Part shown: positions 9,352 to 18,715 of the stretch, piece after piece
Layout of the letters: each line of letters begins with the position of its first letter
Position numbering within the stretch: position 1 is the first letter of the stretch
Source: Mercurialis annua
Lineage: Eukaryota; Streptophyta; Magnoliopsida; Malpighiales; Euphorbiaceae
Length of the DNA stretch: 64,000 nt
Assembly (NCBI RefSeq): GCF_937616625.2
Contig: NC_065576.1
Location: 5,830,501 to 5,894,500 of the forward strand
Direction: 5' to 3'
Notes under the pieces: model-generated
Told to the model about the DNA's origin: nothing
Database searches by the model: none
Seen by the model: only the letters and a program-made list of their open reading frames with translations
Program-made: the position numbers and the translations under genes

Positions 9352-11370
9352 TTACAATCCCGAGTAACTAAAATCCCTATAACAACATTTAAAAAAGAAT
9401 GCTGCCTTTGCAAAACAGTTAAAAAGCAACGTCTCTTTGCTTGAGTCTTTATGCTGAAAGACTCTGATGTTCCTGCATTTCCATATCTCCCATAAAACCA
9501 AGAACAAAAAAACTTGCCAAAGCTTCCAATACGGCCCTTTTGGAATAATATTCAACCATTGTATCACAAAATCACCAAAAGAGTTTGGGAAAGACCAAAG
9601 AACATCGAGTTTTTGGAGTATGCCGCACCAAATATTCCGAGCAAAAAGACAATGAATGAGAATATGATCTTGAGTCTCAACCACACCACAAAGCGAACAT
9701 AAGGAATTATCAACCGAGACTATAGAACGTAATGCTAAAAAATCTAGGGAAGGAATCCTACCATGCAACGCAAGCCAAATAAAGAATTTGACTTTAGGAG
9801 GAGCACAAGATTTCCACGCTGAATCAAACAAAGTATAAGTCCCATTCATATCCCTACCATTAAGAGTATCTACTGAGCCATGCCGTGTATCATGAAATGA
9901 ATTAGGAGGGAAATTACCAGCTGAGGGATGATTTAATAAAGCATGACGTCGTTCACCATAATCAAAAGCAGCAGGTTGACGGACTCCATAATCAGCAGTG
10001 GACGCAGGACCAGAAAAAATGCAGGAAGCAGTAGCAGGTTGGTGAAGCTGAATTTCAGAATGAGGGTGAGCTAATGGAACAGCAGCAGGTCTAGAAGTGG
10101 AAGGATGATGCTCAGAGGAAGCAGCAGCAGGTTGGAGGTTTTGCAGGTCTGAACCCCGACGTTGTTCATCAATTGCAGCCGTAGAATGACGATGAGAAGC
10201 ATAACCCACAGGTTGATGATTTACAAAAGAAGCAGCAGGTCTCCTAGCAGTAGAAGACACAACAACTGAACCAGGCCCATAAGATTGATGAAATAGCTGA
10301 ATAAAAGAAGCTGAGCTATATAATTTGGAATTAGAGTTCCAATAAACCCTATCTTTCATTCCCAAGGTGGCATTGACAGCATTAAAACGAGATTGAAGCT
10401 CAACCAAAATAAAGTTTTCAGCTCCTCTTAAACGACGTCTCCAACGCCAACCCGTATCCCAAACATCACGGATAGTAGCATTTTTTTGGTTTGAGAGCTT
10501 ATAAAGCCGCGGAAACAACTGTAACGACGAACCATACCCGAGCCAATTGTCATTCCACAATGAAACACTGGCTCCATCACCAATGGAATATTTTAAATTA
10601 TTGATAAAAATACCCCAAACCTTGGTATCATTGCAGCAAATCTTCTTTATGCCCTTCCAAATAAATGACAATTTTTTCACATCCCCATGAACTAAAAAAT
10701 TCCAATCAACAACCGACGAACAATTAGACACCACCTTAAACCATAAAGAGGTACCATTATTAATTCTCAAATTCCAAATCCATTTTAAAAGAAGGCTTTG
10801 ATTTCTAAGGTGAAGATTAGAAATACCCAACCCCCCATTAGCAAAGTCCTGACAAATAACCTTCCACGCAACCTTACAAAGAGATCTAGCAAACCCATCT
10901 CCCTTCCAGAGAAAACGCATCATATAAGACTCTAACTGCTTCTGAATATGAATGGGCATACTAAAAACGGACATGTAATAGACTGGAACGCTGAATAAAA
11001 CTGACTTAATAAGTACTAACCATCTTGCAGGAGAAAGCAGAGAACCCTTCCAGAAAGCCAATCTTGACTTAAATCGCTCAACCACACTGTCCCAAGAATT
11101 GATAGAAAGCTTTCTATTTGTAAGAGGAAGACCAAGGTACTTTAAAGGGAAAGAATCAACCTTACAGCCAACCGTGTGAGCTGCCAATGACAAATCAATA
11201 TCATTCACGTTAACTCCTGAAATGGAGCTTTTGTGAAAATTTATCGTCAAACCAGAGATCAATTCAAAACAACGAAGGATACGAGTCAAATTCCTAAGTT
11301 TTTCAATATCAAAAGGAATGAAAAGAATTGTATCATCCGCAAACTGGAGAAGAGAGATAGGGTCATGTGA
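9352..11370 (-). CDS. LINE ORF2, C-terminal part (partial RT, zf-RVT), with an odd insertion
   Basis: The frame is open from the truncation point to the stop at 9352 (over 670 codons), with no natural start. It begins at the RT catalytic motif FADD (about 11335), then YLGLPL, LLSPARW and LKWIWN, typical of plant L1 ORF2. The C-terminus has the zf-RVT pattern CSLCGVVETQDHILIHC after PPKVKFFIWLALHGRI. Between these lies a stretch of about 140-150 residues (roughly 9830-10290) rich in Pro, Ala, Ser and His with recurring RPAA/QPAA. The related LINE at 39643-44981 lacks it. In an autonomous element ORF2 would supply endonuclease and reverse transcriptase; this copy lacks the EN and most of RT and cannot be autonomous. 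Confidence 0.8.
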   Translation of the reverse strand, partial: SHDPISLLQFADDTILFIPFDIEKLRNLTRILRCFELISGLTINFHKSSISGVNVNDIDLSLAAHTVGCKVDSFPLKYLGLPLTNRKLSINSWDSVVERFKSRLAFWKGSLLSPARWLVLIKSVLFSVPVYYMSVFSMPIHIQKQLESYMMRFLWKGDGFARSLCKVAWKVICQDFANGGLGISNLHLRNQSLLLKWIWNLRINNGTSLWFKVVSNCSSVVDWNFLVHGDVKKLSFIWKGIKKICCNDTKVWGIFINNLKYSIGDGASVSLWNDNWLGYGSSLQLFPRLYKLSNQKNATIRDVWDTGWRWRRRLRGAENFILVELQSRFNAVNATLGMKDRVYWNSNSKLYSSASFIQLFHQSYGPGSVVVSSTARRPAASFVNHQPVGYASHRHSTAAIDEQRRGSDLQNLQPAAASSEHHPSTSRPAAVPLAHPHSEIQLHQPATASCIFSGPASTADYGVRQPAAFDYGERRHALLNHPSAGNFPPNSFHDTRHGSVDTLNGRDMNGTYTLFDSAWKSCAPPKVKFFIWLALHGRIPSLDFLALRSIVSVDNSLCSLCGVVETQDHILIHCLFARNIWCGILQKLDVLWSFPNSFGDFVIQWLNIIPKGPYWKLWQVFLFLVLWEIWKCRNIRVFQHKDSSKETLLFNCFAKAAFFFKCCYRDFSYSGL
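9830..10290 (-). repeat. Pro/Ala/His-rich insertion with GCAGCAGGT-type repeats inside LINE ORF2
   Basis: The plus strand shows recurrent AGCAGCAGGT or AGCAGTAGCAGGTT blocks (about 9968, 10027, 10081, 10123 and 10231), which encode the (R/Q)PAA motifs. The reading frame stays open throughout. Borders are estimated by alignment with the ORF2 of the second LINE and are accurate only to tens of bases. Confidence 0.6.
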
Positions 11371-11388
11371 ATATTTATCTACTTTATT

Positions 11389-12337
11389 ATAATTATAAAT
11401 ATATAAATTTTCCTTTATTTAATAAAGTGTCTTTAATCATAGACAAGAATCGTTATCATATTACAACTTGAAATTTACTATTGTCCTAAAAGATATCTAA
11501 ACCATCCAATTAATTAAATTTCTAGAGTTTTGATATGGATTATCTCATCATATTATTAAATCATACTATTATGCTTAATATATTATTAATTAAAATCTCT
11601 TTAAAACCCTATCATTCTTGTCAACATTTTACCTTCAAAATCCTCTGAAATAAAAAAATAAATGGTTACGGCTTTCATTTATAGAAGCTGTATTTGCAAT
11701 TGTAAAGGACTGCCACCGTCAAAAGAACTGCCACCGTCGTCTAGCCAGAGCTGTGCTATAAACAGTGTCGCATGCAGAAAGGTGGACGGCGGAGTAGCTT
11801 CATGGCTCCTAAACGGCGTCGCGTCGGTGTTTTTCTCGTCGCTAGAGAGATGTTCTTGCATATATATTGACACCAAAGATGATTTCGATGATGCTAATCA
11901 ATTACCCTTAATTTGAGAAGGTTGAAGATGACGACCAGATTGCCGTCAAGTATATAAAAATTAATTATGTTTATAATAAGATTATTTAATACTAAATATG
12001 TAATAAATTGATCAATGTTGTCTCTGGATTTAATATGCATGAATTCGATTCATTATTGTGGATTATACTTATACATTGATTGCTTTGTTGTAATTTTTTA
12101 TATCTTTGTTGATCATGGAAATTTAAGACGGACTGCTTATATTTAATGTCATGATCAAGGTAATTATTTTTGTTTTTCAATTATACTGATAATTGTCAAA
12201 TAATCAAAAGATTTAGTTGTTTTTTTAATAAGTTAGGAAGAAAAAATGTTTTGTTGTTTGGTGAAGCTTCAACTATAATTATTATACTTTTAACGCTATG
12301 TATACGAGTGCCTTTTGAATTTAAAAGACGAATAAAT
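11389..12337. other. Intergenic stretch, short unassigned ORF only
   Basis: Mostly AT-rich. A locally GC-richer patch (11662-11916, plus strand, 84 codons from an ATG) has no domain I recognise, and its neighbourhood shows no promoter or splice structure I would trust. It could be a relic exon or chance. Confidence 0.4.
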
Positions 12338-12613
12338 CACTACAAGGAATTATGTATTTGGCAATAAATTTTTTTGCAGATAATTTGTTTTTGCTGCTAA
12401 AAAACATTTTGCAGCATTAATATCGAAAGTTGCTGCCATAGTTAAGTTATAGCAGCATTTTACAGTAAATTTTGTTACCAATTACTTAAGGCAACGTTTT
12501 ATCAGCAGTAACATGCCACAAATTTTTTTTTTGTTGCTATATGTTAATAGTAACAATTTTAGCACTATTAACAGCAAAAATGTGTGCTGCGAATTTTAGT
12601 ATTTTTTGTAGTG
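12338..12613. mobile_element. Small non-autonomous CACTA (EnSpm-type) element
   Basis: It begins CACTACAAGGAAT and ends TATTTTTTGTAGTG, so both termini carry the CACTAC inverted end. It is flanked by the 3-bp target duplication AAT (12335-12337 and 12614-12616). The 276-bp interior carries repeated GCTGC/GCAGC and TTGCTG motifs near both ends, like the subterminal repeats that CACTA transposases bind. No coding capacity. Confidence 0.85.
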
Positions 12614-12616
12614 AAT

Positions 12617-13506
12617 ATAAATTCATTTTATCTTATACATTACAAATATTAAAACGGGTTGATGAGATGTGTTCGCATAATATCAAATTAATGTGTAGAC
12701 CCGATTAAAATCAACGCAAACGCTATCCAATTAGTAATCGTATCATCACGAACACAAAATAAAAAGAACTGACTATATTAAATTTGTTTAATCCGGTATG
12801 TCAAATAAAAGTTATACTAACACAATTCATTTAAGCCATTTATTATAATTAAATTATATATGGATTGTATCAATATGATATGTTAAATTCATTTATGTAA
12901 ATGAATTGAAATAGGGTCAAACAACACAATATATTTTTGATTAGTAAATCGTAGATCTATCACAAATTTAATACTAAAGATAAAAAAAAAGATCCATTTT
13001 GCGGGCACCATCAACAATTTTCAATTCGGCATATTTTGCTATAAAAGAATAAAACCCATGTAGGATAGATAGATTAAATATTAGTTAAAAACAAGGCAAA
13101 ATTCATACGGAGACCCCTCTATTTTACTAGTTTTGTTCGAGAGGCTCCTATACTAAAGTTGTTTATATTTGGGTCCTTATACTTGGCAAAATTCCAATCA
13201 GATCCTTTTAAAAGACTAGGGGAACAAAAAAATTATAAGGGACTGGAGAAAACTAAAAATGGACCTGAAAATCAAAAATTATATAAATAGAGGGACCTGA
13301 AAAACAAAAAAATAGTACCAATGCTTTTCGAACAAAAATGATATATGTACAAGAACCTTTAGATGGGTTTAGCCCAAAAACAACACTAAAACTAAAAATA
13401 GTAAGAACCGTTTATTTGTTGTAAGAATAGAAAGATTTAGAAGTGGAGAGGTGATTTTTAGCCAGAAAGAGATCAAAAACACTCCCCCACCGTAAAATAG
13501 TTTAGA
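12617..13506. other. Intergenic repeat-like sequence
   Basis: 12650-12920 contains ACGGGTTGA and GACCCG-type motifs like those at 61550-62110, a common dispersed plant repeat style. 13090-13370 has phrases such as GGACCTGAAAA and GGGTCCTTATAC with weak inverted symmetry. I see no host gene. Confidence 0.4.
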
Positions 13507-13511
13507 AGGCA

Positions 13512-14967
13512 TGTTAGCAAAAATACTAACTTGTAGTAATCCGGAAATACGGAATCGATCCCACGAAGATAAGAGGTTTAAAGTGAGCGAACACGTAAAT
13601 GGAAATTCAATTCGGAAAGCAACGATCACTTGAAGGTTCAAGTATCCAATTACTAACTAAGAATTAAACTAACGTGAAATTGCAATTAAACAAGTAAGAG
13701 AATTAATTATCAAGAATCTAATTCAATAAAAGGGGAATGTCAAGGAGTTAGTAATCCAACCTAGGTTATGCAATCATGATTGGTCAAGTGTAAACTACTA
13801 AGGACCGAGCGAGGCCTAAAACGTCATTCCCGCTCTCTCGAGCCTCAAGGAATGCCAAAACCGCTATCTAGTCATTCAATCACACCAAGCTCACTCTCGT
13901 GTTACAAGGCAAACTAAATCAATATCAAACGATTAATCAATCCGCTCCAAGGTCACCTAGATTCAAACCCACTCTCGTGGAGCTCTAAAATCTAGGTTTT
14001 CTAACCTAAGGGTCGATCTAATCAACCACCTCTCGGTGCGTCAATCAAACTATGGCAATGATTAAGGTAGCTAAGCCTAATCAAGCAATGAGTAATAGGA
14101 AAGAAACAAAAGCATACAACACTAAAGACCAACCAATCAAGCAAACCCCTAAATTATCATACTAACCCCCTAACAAGGGAAATTTAGCTACTCATATTTA
14201 GATTAACACAAACAATCAAGGAATGAGCAAAGTAGAACATTAAAGTAAGAAGAATTACCTTGATTAAATAAATAGAATAGACAACCATAAAGATAATGAA
14301 GATTCACAATAAGTAGCTTGTAATAAAAATGAAGATCTTGTTATCATAAAGCAAATAAAACTTGCATCAAGCTCCAACAATGGAGGAATCTCCAAGGAGA
14401 AGATGGCTGATCTAAAAGAGGTAAAAACTAGAGAATAATCCCAAAATGTCTACAACTTGTTGTACCCTAAAAAAGATAATGTGCTATTTATATGGGTTAC
14501 AAATGAGGTAAACAAAGGACACCCTTCTAAGGAGTGTTGGGCCTAAAATAGAAATTGAGCCTTTGAGTTTTGTCTTGTCTCGAAATTCAAATTCTGAGCT
14601 TCTTTTTAAGGGGCTCGATCGAGCCATCCACTTAAGAGTGAGGGCTCGATCGAGCCTTATGCCTTGAAGAAACTTCTGGACAGCTTTGTTCATAGGGCTC
14701 GATCGAGCCTTCCTTGATAAGTGAAGGGCTCGATCGAGCCCCTCCTTTAAATGCCCATATCTTGCTCGTTTCTTCGCTCTTTCAACTCGCTCCTATTCCG
14801 ATACTTGATTTCTTCATTCTTTAAGCCCAAAACACTTCGCATTGCTTCATTTTACCTGAAACACTAATACACAAAATAAGCACACCAATACGGGGAAAAA
14901 GTGCTTCAAAGTATACTAAAAACAAGCGAAAACAACTCCTAAACATAGGTGTAAAATGCACCTATCA
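13512..14967 (-). repeat. 3' LTR of the Athila-type element
   Basis: 1456 bp, TG...CA termini (TGTTAGCAAA to GCACCTATCA on the plus strand). By eye it differs from the 5' LTR only at 13570 (T versus C) and 14120 (C versus T), both transitions, with no indels. On its own strand a TATA box (CCATATAAATAGC) lies near 14482-14496, with four palindromes GGCTCGATCGAGCC upstream at 14612, 14643, 14696 and 14727. Confidence 0.95.
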
Positions 14968-14986
14968 AACCTCCTCACACTTACCC
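14968..14986 (-). other. Polypurine tract
   Basis: The minus strand reads GGGTAAGTGTGAGGAGGTT directly before the 3' LTR start TGATAGG, the place where plus-strand DNA synthesis is primed in LTR elements. A similar GTGTGAGGAGGGTTGG occurs about 1.55 kb upstream (near 16530-16550) and could be a second tract. Confidence 0.65.
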
Positions 14987-16637
14987 TTTGCTTGTCCCCA
15001 AGCAAGAAATGAATCTTACTAACAAAACAACATTAACAACCTTGGTGATAATGAACTCATGTCAACAACCGAACTCCCAATCAATGAAGACACAAAAACA
15101 ATCAACTAGTATTATCAACCACAAGCGATGCAAACAAATGAGGAATGCAATTATAATGACATAGTCCAATGACATTGAGAATACTATCGATATGGCATCA
15201 TGTCAAGCAATCTCGAAGTTACAATCATCTACGGGACATGCACACATTGGTCCACAAGAATTGGCAATTCATGGCATATTGTTCATAGACATCAAGCAAA
15301 AGCAATTTAATTCTCTCAAGATGGCACTCCAACACTCAAGTGTTTCGGGTAAACAATTAGGCTCACCACATGCGAAAATTCACCATAAGCTTGCTCTTAG
15401 TCCCGAACTCCACTACTTGATTCGGTAATCAACAACTATCATATGGACTTGTGTAAGGGTTGTAGCTTGGCTAGGGGTTAGGGGTAGGAAAATTTGGATA
15501 ATTGGCTAAAACTTGACTTGAACAACTAACTTATTATGCACTTTTTGACCTAACTCGGATTTTCAACACTTGTGAATTTTTTTTTTTTGTTTTGTTATAT
15601 TATATTTTTTTTATTTATTTTTCTATTGCCTTTGTTTATTCTTTCTTTCTTTTCTTTTTCTTCTTGATATTGTTTTTATTCTTTCTTTCTTTTGATTTTC
15701 TTTTTCTCGAGGCAAATTCTTATTCTTTGAGCACTTTCACATTTTCTTCCTAATCATCAAGCTAGCGTCACAATTTTTCAAAATTAAGTTATTCAAATCA
15801 AATTTGGGTGTTTAAGAGGTAAAATGTTGAAGGATAATGGTGTATAATTGGTGTGTATCAAGGAAGGGTTTAGGCTCAAATGGTGAATTCTACGGGTGAA
15901 GGGTAGGCTTTTAAAGTGGTCTTATCCGAAAATGGGGTTAGTCCTAATGCCATACTCATTTAGCTATTGACACTCAACCATATAGTCTCGAACGGACACC
16001 AAGCAAGTTCTAGGATTTAGCCAGCAAACGACACTCATCAAAAATAATTAGGCTCAATCAAACACTCAAATAAGGGTGGTGTCATGCCAAATACTTCATT
16101 CCTATGAACACATGCCAATCATGCTATCAAATTTCAAAATGGCACCAATTTTTACAATTTTAAGCACATATCATGCATCCGCATTAAGTACCACGAAAAT
16201 TGCCAAAATCACAACAACCAACTAATTGAATTCACCCTAATCTCATTGAAACATGTCATACACATTGCATTTCATTAAGCAAGCATCAACATTTGATTGA
16301 TTAAACTAGAAACACACTTGATGACTTCATTGATCGGGAAATACATTAGTTGACAAATTCCAAAAATACACCAAGGCCACTAATCATGCTTTCAACAAAC
16401 TAAAGCCAAAGATTTCGTGCTTAAGGTGACTCTAAACAACCCAAAATAAATAGCGCAAACACTAAAAACAACTAAAAAAAAATAAACGAAAGCATAAAGC
16501 ATAAGAAAAACATAAAGGCAAGATACAATTTCACAACCAACCCTCCTCACACTATTTCTAGCTTAGTCCCAAAGCATGAAATAGAGAAAAATAAAGCGTG
16601 AAATTGAATAAGAAAGAGTTGGAGAAATCAAATCTTG
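14987..16637 (-). other. Long non-coding 3' region of the Athila-type element
   Basis: About 1.65 kb between the last ORF and the polypurine tract, without a credible ORF. It includes a pyrimidine-rich run on the plus strand near 15580-15720 (TTCTTTCTTT type). Long 3' non-coding regions are usual in Athila/Tat elements. Confidence 0.7.
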
Positions 16638-17993
16638 CTAATCGAATGTCGGGGGTTCCGGAGATGGTGTGGGCGATGGGTAGCGTGGCCCGCCTTGGGC
16701 GTTGAAATAATCCCTCAATTTCTCCTCTTGCCTTCTTTGCCTAGCCCGAAGGTATTTCATCATATACCTTTGTTCCTTCATGAATTGGCGTTGTTCCGCC
16801 TCAAAGTCACTCGGAGCTTGTTGATGACTAGCTTGGGCCCCTTGGAACTCGGTTTCGGGCCAATTTCCCCATTCGGCACCTTGCTCTTCTCCTTGAGCGC
16901 TTGTCTCCGCTACACCCTTGTCTCTCCTCCGCACTTGTTCTTTTTGAGGCCTTTGCCTCGGCGCCTCAACTTCTTGCTCTTGTTCTTGCTCGGTGTCTTC
17001 TTCTTCATCACTTGGTGATGGAGGTCTAGCACCATGGCGACTCACATAAGCGGCTCTTCGATAGTAAGGCACAATTTCCCCTTTTTTGACATATGAAGCC
17101 GCCCGCAAGTGCTCCATGTTGATCATTTTCGGCTTTTCCCATTTGTAGTCACCGAATTGCAACGTCTCCCTCTTAGCTAGCATAGTGACAAACCACCCAA
17201 AACCAATCTTCTTCGTACTTAGCTCGGGTATTTCACCAATATTGCGCAAGAGCCTATACGCCGAATTAACTCGGTATGCTTCCACCTCCGGGTGTAACAT
17301 GGCGTTGAAAGCCAAAAGATCCTCCTTAGCCAACTTGCTATATTCGTTTCGACCACAAAAAGTGTGACCGTACCATTTGAGGACTACCACATGTGCGGTA
17401 TCCATCACTTCGTTGGTCTTGGAGGTGTTGGAGTTGTAATGATCCAACCCGGAGAGTTCCTTCCAAATGGCGTGCTCATCAAAACCCACCCCCGGAATGC
17501 ATTTCAAACCTTCATTGCTCATTTTGAAATCCCATGTCAACTCATCCAATTCATAATGAGCTCGCCTTCCACCCAATCGAAACTCAAACTCGGTAAGCGA
17601 TTCTCCACTTGTTTTCAAAGTTGAGAAAAACTCATAAACGAGAGCTTCACAATAGTCATGAGGAAGTTGTGCCAATTCAAGCAAGTCTAAGCGCCAAAGA
17701 AGGCTCTTCACCATAGCTTCAATTCCTAATTTCTTCATGGTTTCCCAATCAATTTGGAATGGCTTGGTAATACCTCTTGCTTTAAGTTTCTCATAGAGCA
17801 AGCCTTCCTCTTCGGAACGGATTTGAAAAGGTGCGTTGAAACGTCTTGTGAGAGATGCCGGAGTGTTAACCCCTACTTCTCTTGCTCCGGAGGCGGTAGT
17901 TTTCCGGCGAGAACGAATGGTGGAGGTGCGTGGAGCTTGTTCTTGAGGTGGTGGATTTTTAGCGGACTTGGATGATTGCCCGGATTTTCCCAT
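16638..17993 (-). CDS. Additional 3' ORF of the Athila-type element (env position)
   Basis: Frame open from 18194; I choose the ATG at 17993 (MGKSGQSSKSAKN, 451 residues) because the upstream residues are compositionally odd (poly-Lys, Phe/Leu-rich) and precede a compact basic start. The central part (about 60-310 of the shorter form) resembles the globular domain often annotated 'putative plant transposon protein' in Athila-like elements: a conserved FEFRLGGRRAHYELDELTWDF block, and HVVVLKWYGHTFCGRNEYSKL. The C-terminal third is acidic then Glu/Gln/Arg-rich (EEEDTEQEQEQEVE; RQRRQEEKLRDYF), a likely coiled coil. No signal peptide or clear membrane segment is seen in the shorter form, so I do not call it an envelope protein. 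Function unknown; expression probably needs a spliced RNA, as for 3' ORFs of this lineage. Confidence 0.7.
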   Translation of the reverse strand: MGKSGQSSKSAKNPPPQEQAPRTSTIRSRRKTTASGAREVGVNTPASLTRRFNAPFQIRSEEEGLLYEKLKARGITKPFQIDWETMKKLGIEAMVKSLLWRLDLLELAQLPHDYCEALVYEFFSTLKTSGESLTEFEFRLGGRRAHYELDELTWDFKMSNEGLKCIPGVGFDEHAIWKELSGLDHYNSNTSKTNEVMDTAHVVVLKWYGHTFCGRNEYSKLAKEDLLAFNAMLHPEVEAYRVNSAYRLLRNIGEIPELSTKKIGFGWFVTMLAKRETLQFGDYKWEKPKMINMEHLRAASYVKKGEIVPYYRRAAYVSRHGARPPSPSDEEEDTEQEQEQEVEAPRQRPQKEQVRRRDKGVAETSAQGEEQGAEWGNWPETEFQGAQASHQQAPSDFEAEQRQFMKEQRYMMKYLRARQRRQEEKLRDYFNAQGGPRYPSPTPSPEPPTFD

Positions 17994-18349
17994 TAGAAGA
18001 GTAAGGAAAAGGGTGCTTGAGAGTGTGGTTAGATTTAAGGTTCGCCGGAGGATGGTGGGGGTAAGGTGGTGGCCGAATTTTTTTTTTTTTTGAAGAAGAG
18101 GAGGAAAGCTATGGAGTTTTCTAAATGGGGTAAAAAGAATGAGGAAGAAGATGAATGAATGTGGACATTTATGGCAAAAATGAGGGGGAAACACCTTTGA
18201 TTTTTGAATTTTGAATTTGAAAGCTTAAGATGAAGCCACCTCACCCATCCATGTGATTTGTGTTTTCTTTTAATGGCTTGAGATCATGCCACATCATCAA
18301 TCCAAACCTCCACCTTTGAACCAATCAAATTAAAACAATCCATGTCTTC

Positions 18350-18500
18350 TTTAAATGGCTTGGCTCAATCGAGCCCTTGAATTTTAGTGAAGGGCTCGAT
18401 CGAGCCCTATGTGGGAAAAATTCCCTGCTTCCGTTTACAAAGGGGGCTCGATCGAGCCCTTCACTTAAGAAGGAGGGCTCGATCGAGCCCTATGTGTAAA
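18350..18500. repeat. Palindrome cluster between polyprotein gene and 3' ORF
   Basis: GGCTCGATCGAGCC occurs at 18393, 18445 and 18476, with a one-mismatch copy (GGCTCAATCGAGCC) at 18362. Two doublets, 18362/18393 and 18445/18476, each have a 31-bp repeat distance. The spacers are 17 nt, and CTTCACTTAAGAAGGAG is itself nearly symmetric around TTAA. Confidence 0.95.
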
Positions 18501-18715
18501 AGGGGGCAGAAAATTTTTCCTTTCCACTTGATTCCTACACACCAAAAACGAAACATACCCGGCATCAAATCGAACATAAATAAGAAAAAAGATTAACACA
18601 AAAACACAAGATTAAAAGCTAAGAACATAAAATAAAGGTAGAAAATCGAACCTCTCGGGAATGCCTCCCGAGTGCGCTTGTTTAAAGTCGAAAGCTCGAC
18701 TATCTCGCGGTGAAT

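Larger units (their letters stand above)
9152..11388 (-). mobile_element. 5'-truncated L1-type LINE with 18-bp target duplication
   Basis: The target duplication ATATTTATCTACTTTATT occurs at 9152-9169 and 11371-11388. The element (9170-11370, minus strand) ends in a short poly(A), seen as the T-run from about 9167. It starts abruptly inside the reverse transcriptase domain just upstream of LLQFADDTILF, as expected of incomplete target-primed reverse transcription. The remaining ORF runs to 9352, followed by a 3' UTR of about 180 bp. Confidence 0.9.

Noticed and set aside
16638..18194. Envelope protein call for the 3' ORF
   Set aside because: The Phe/Leu-rich N-terminal extension could mimic a signal peptide, but it is interrupted by a poly-Lys run and is probably upstream of the true ATG; no transmembrane segment follows.
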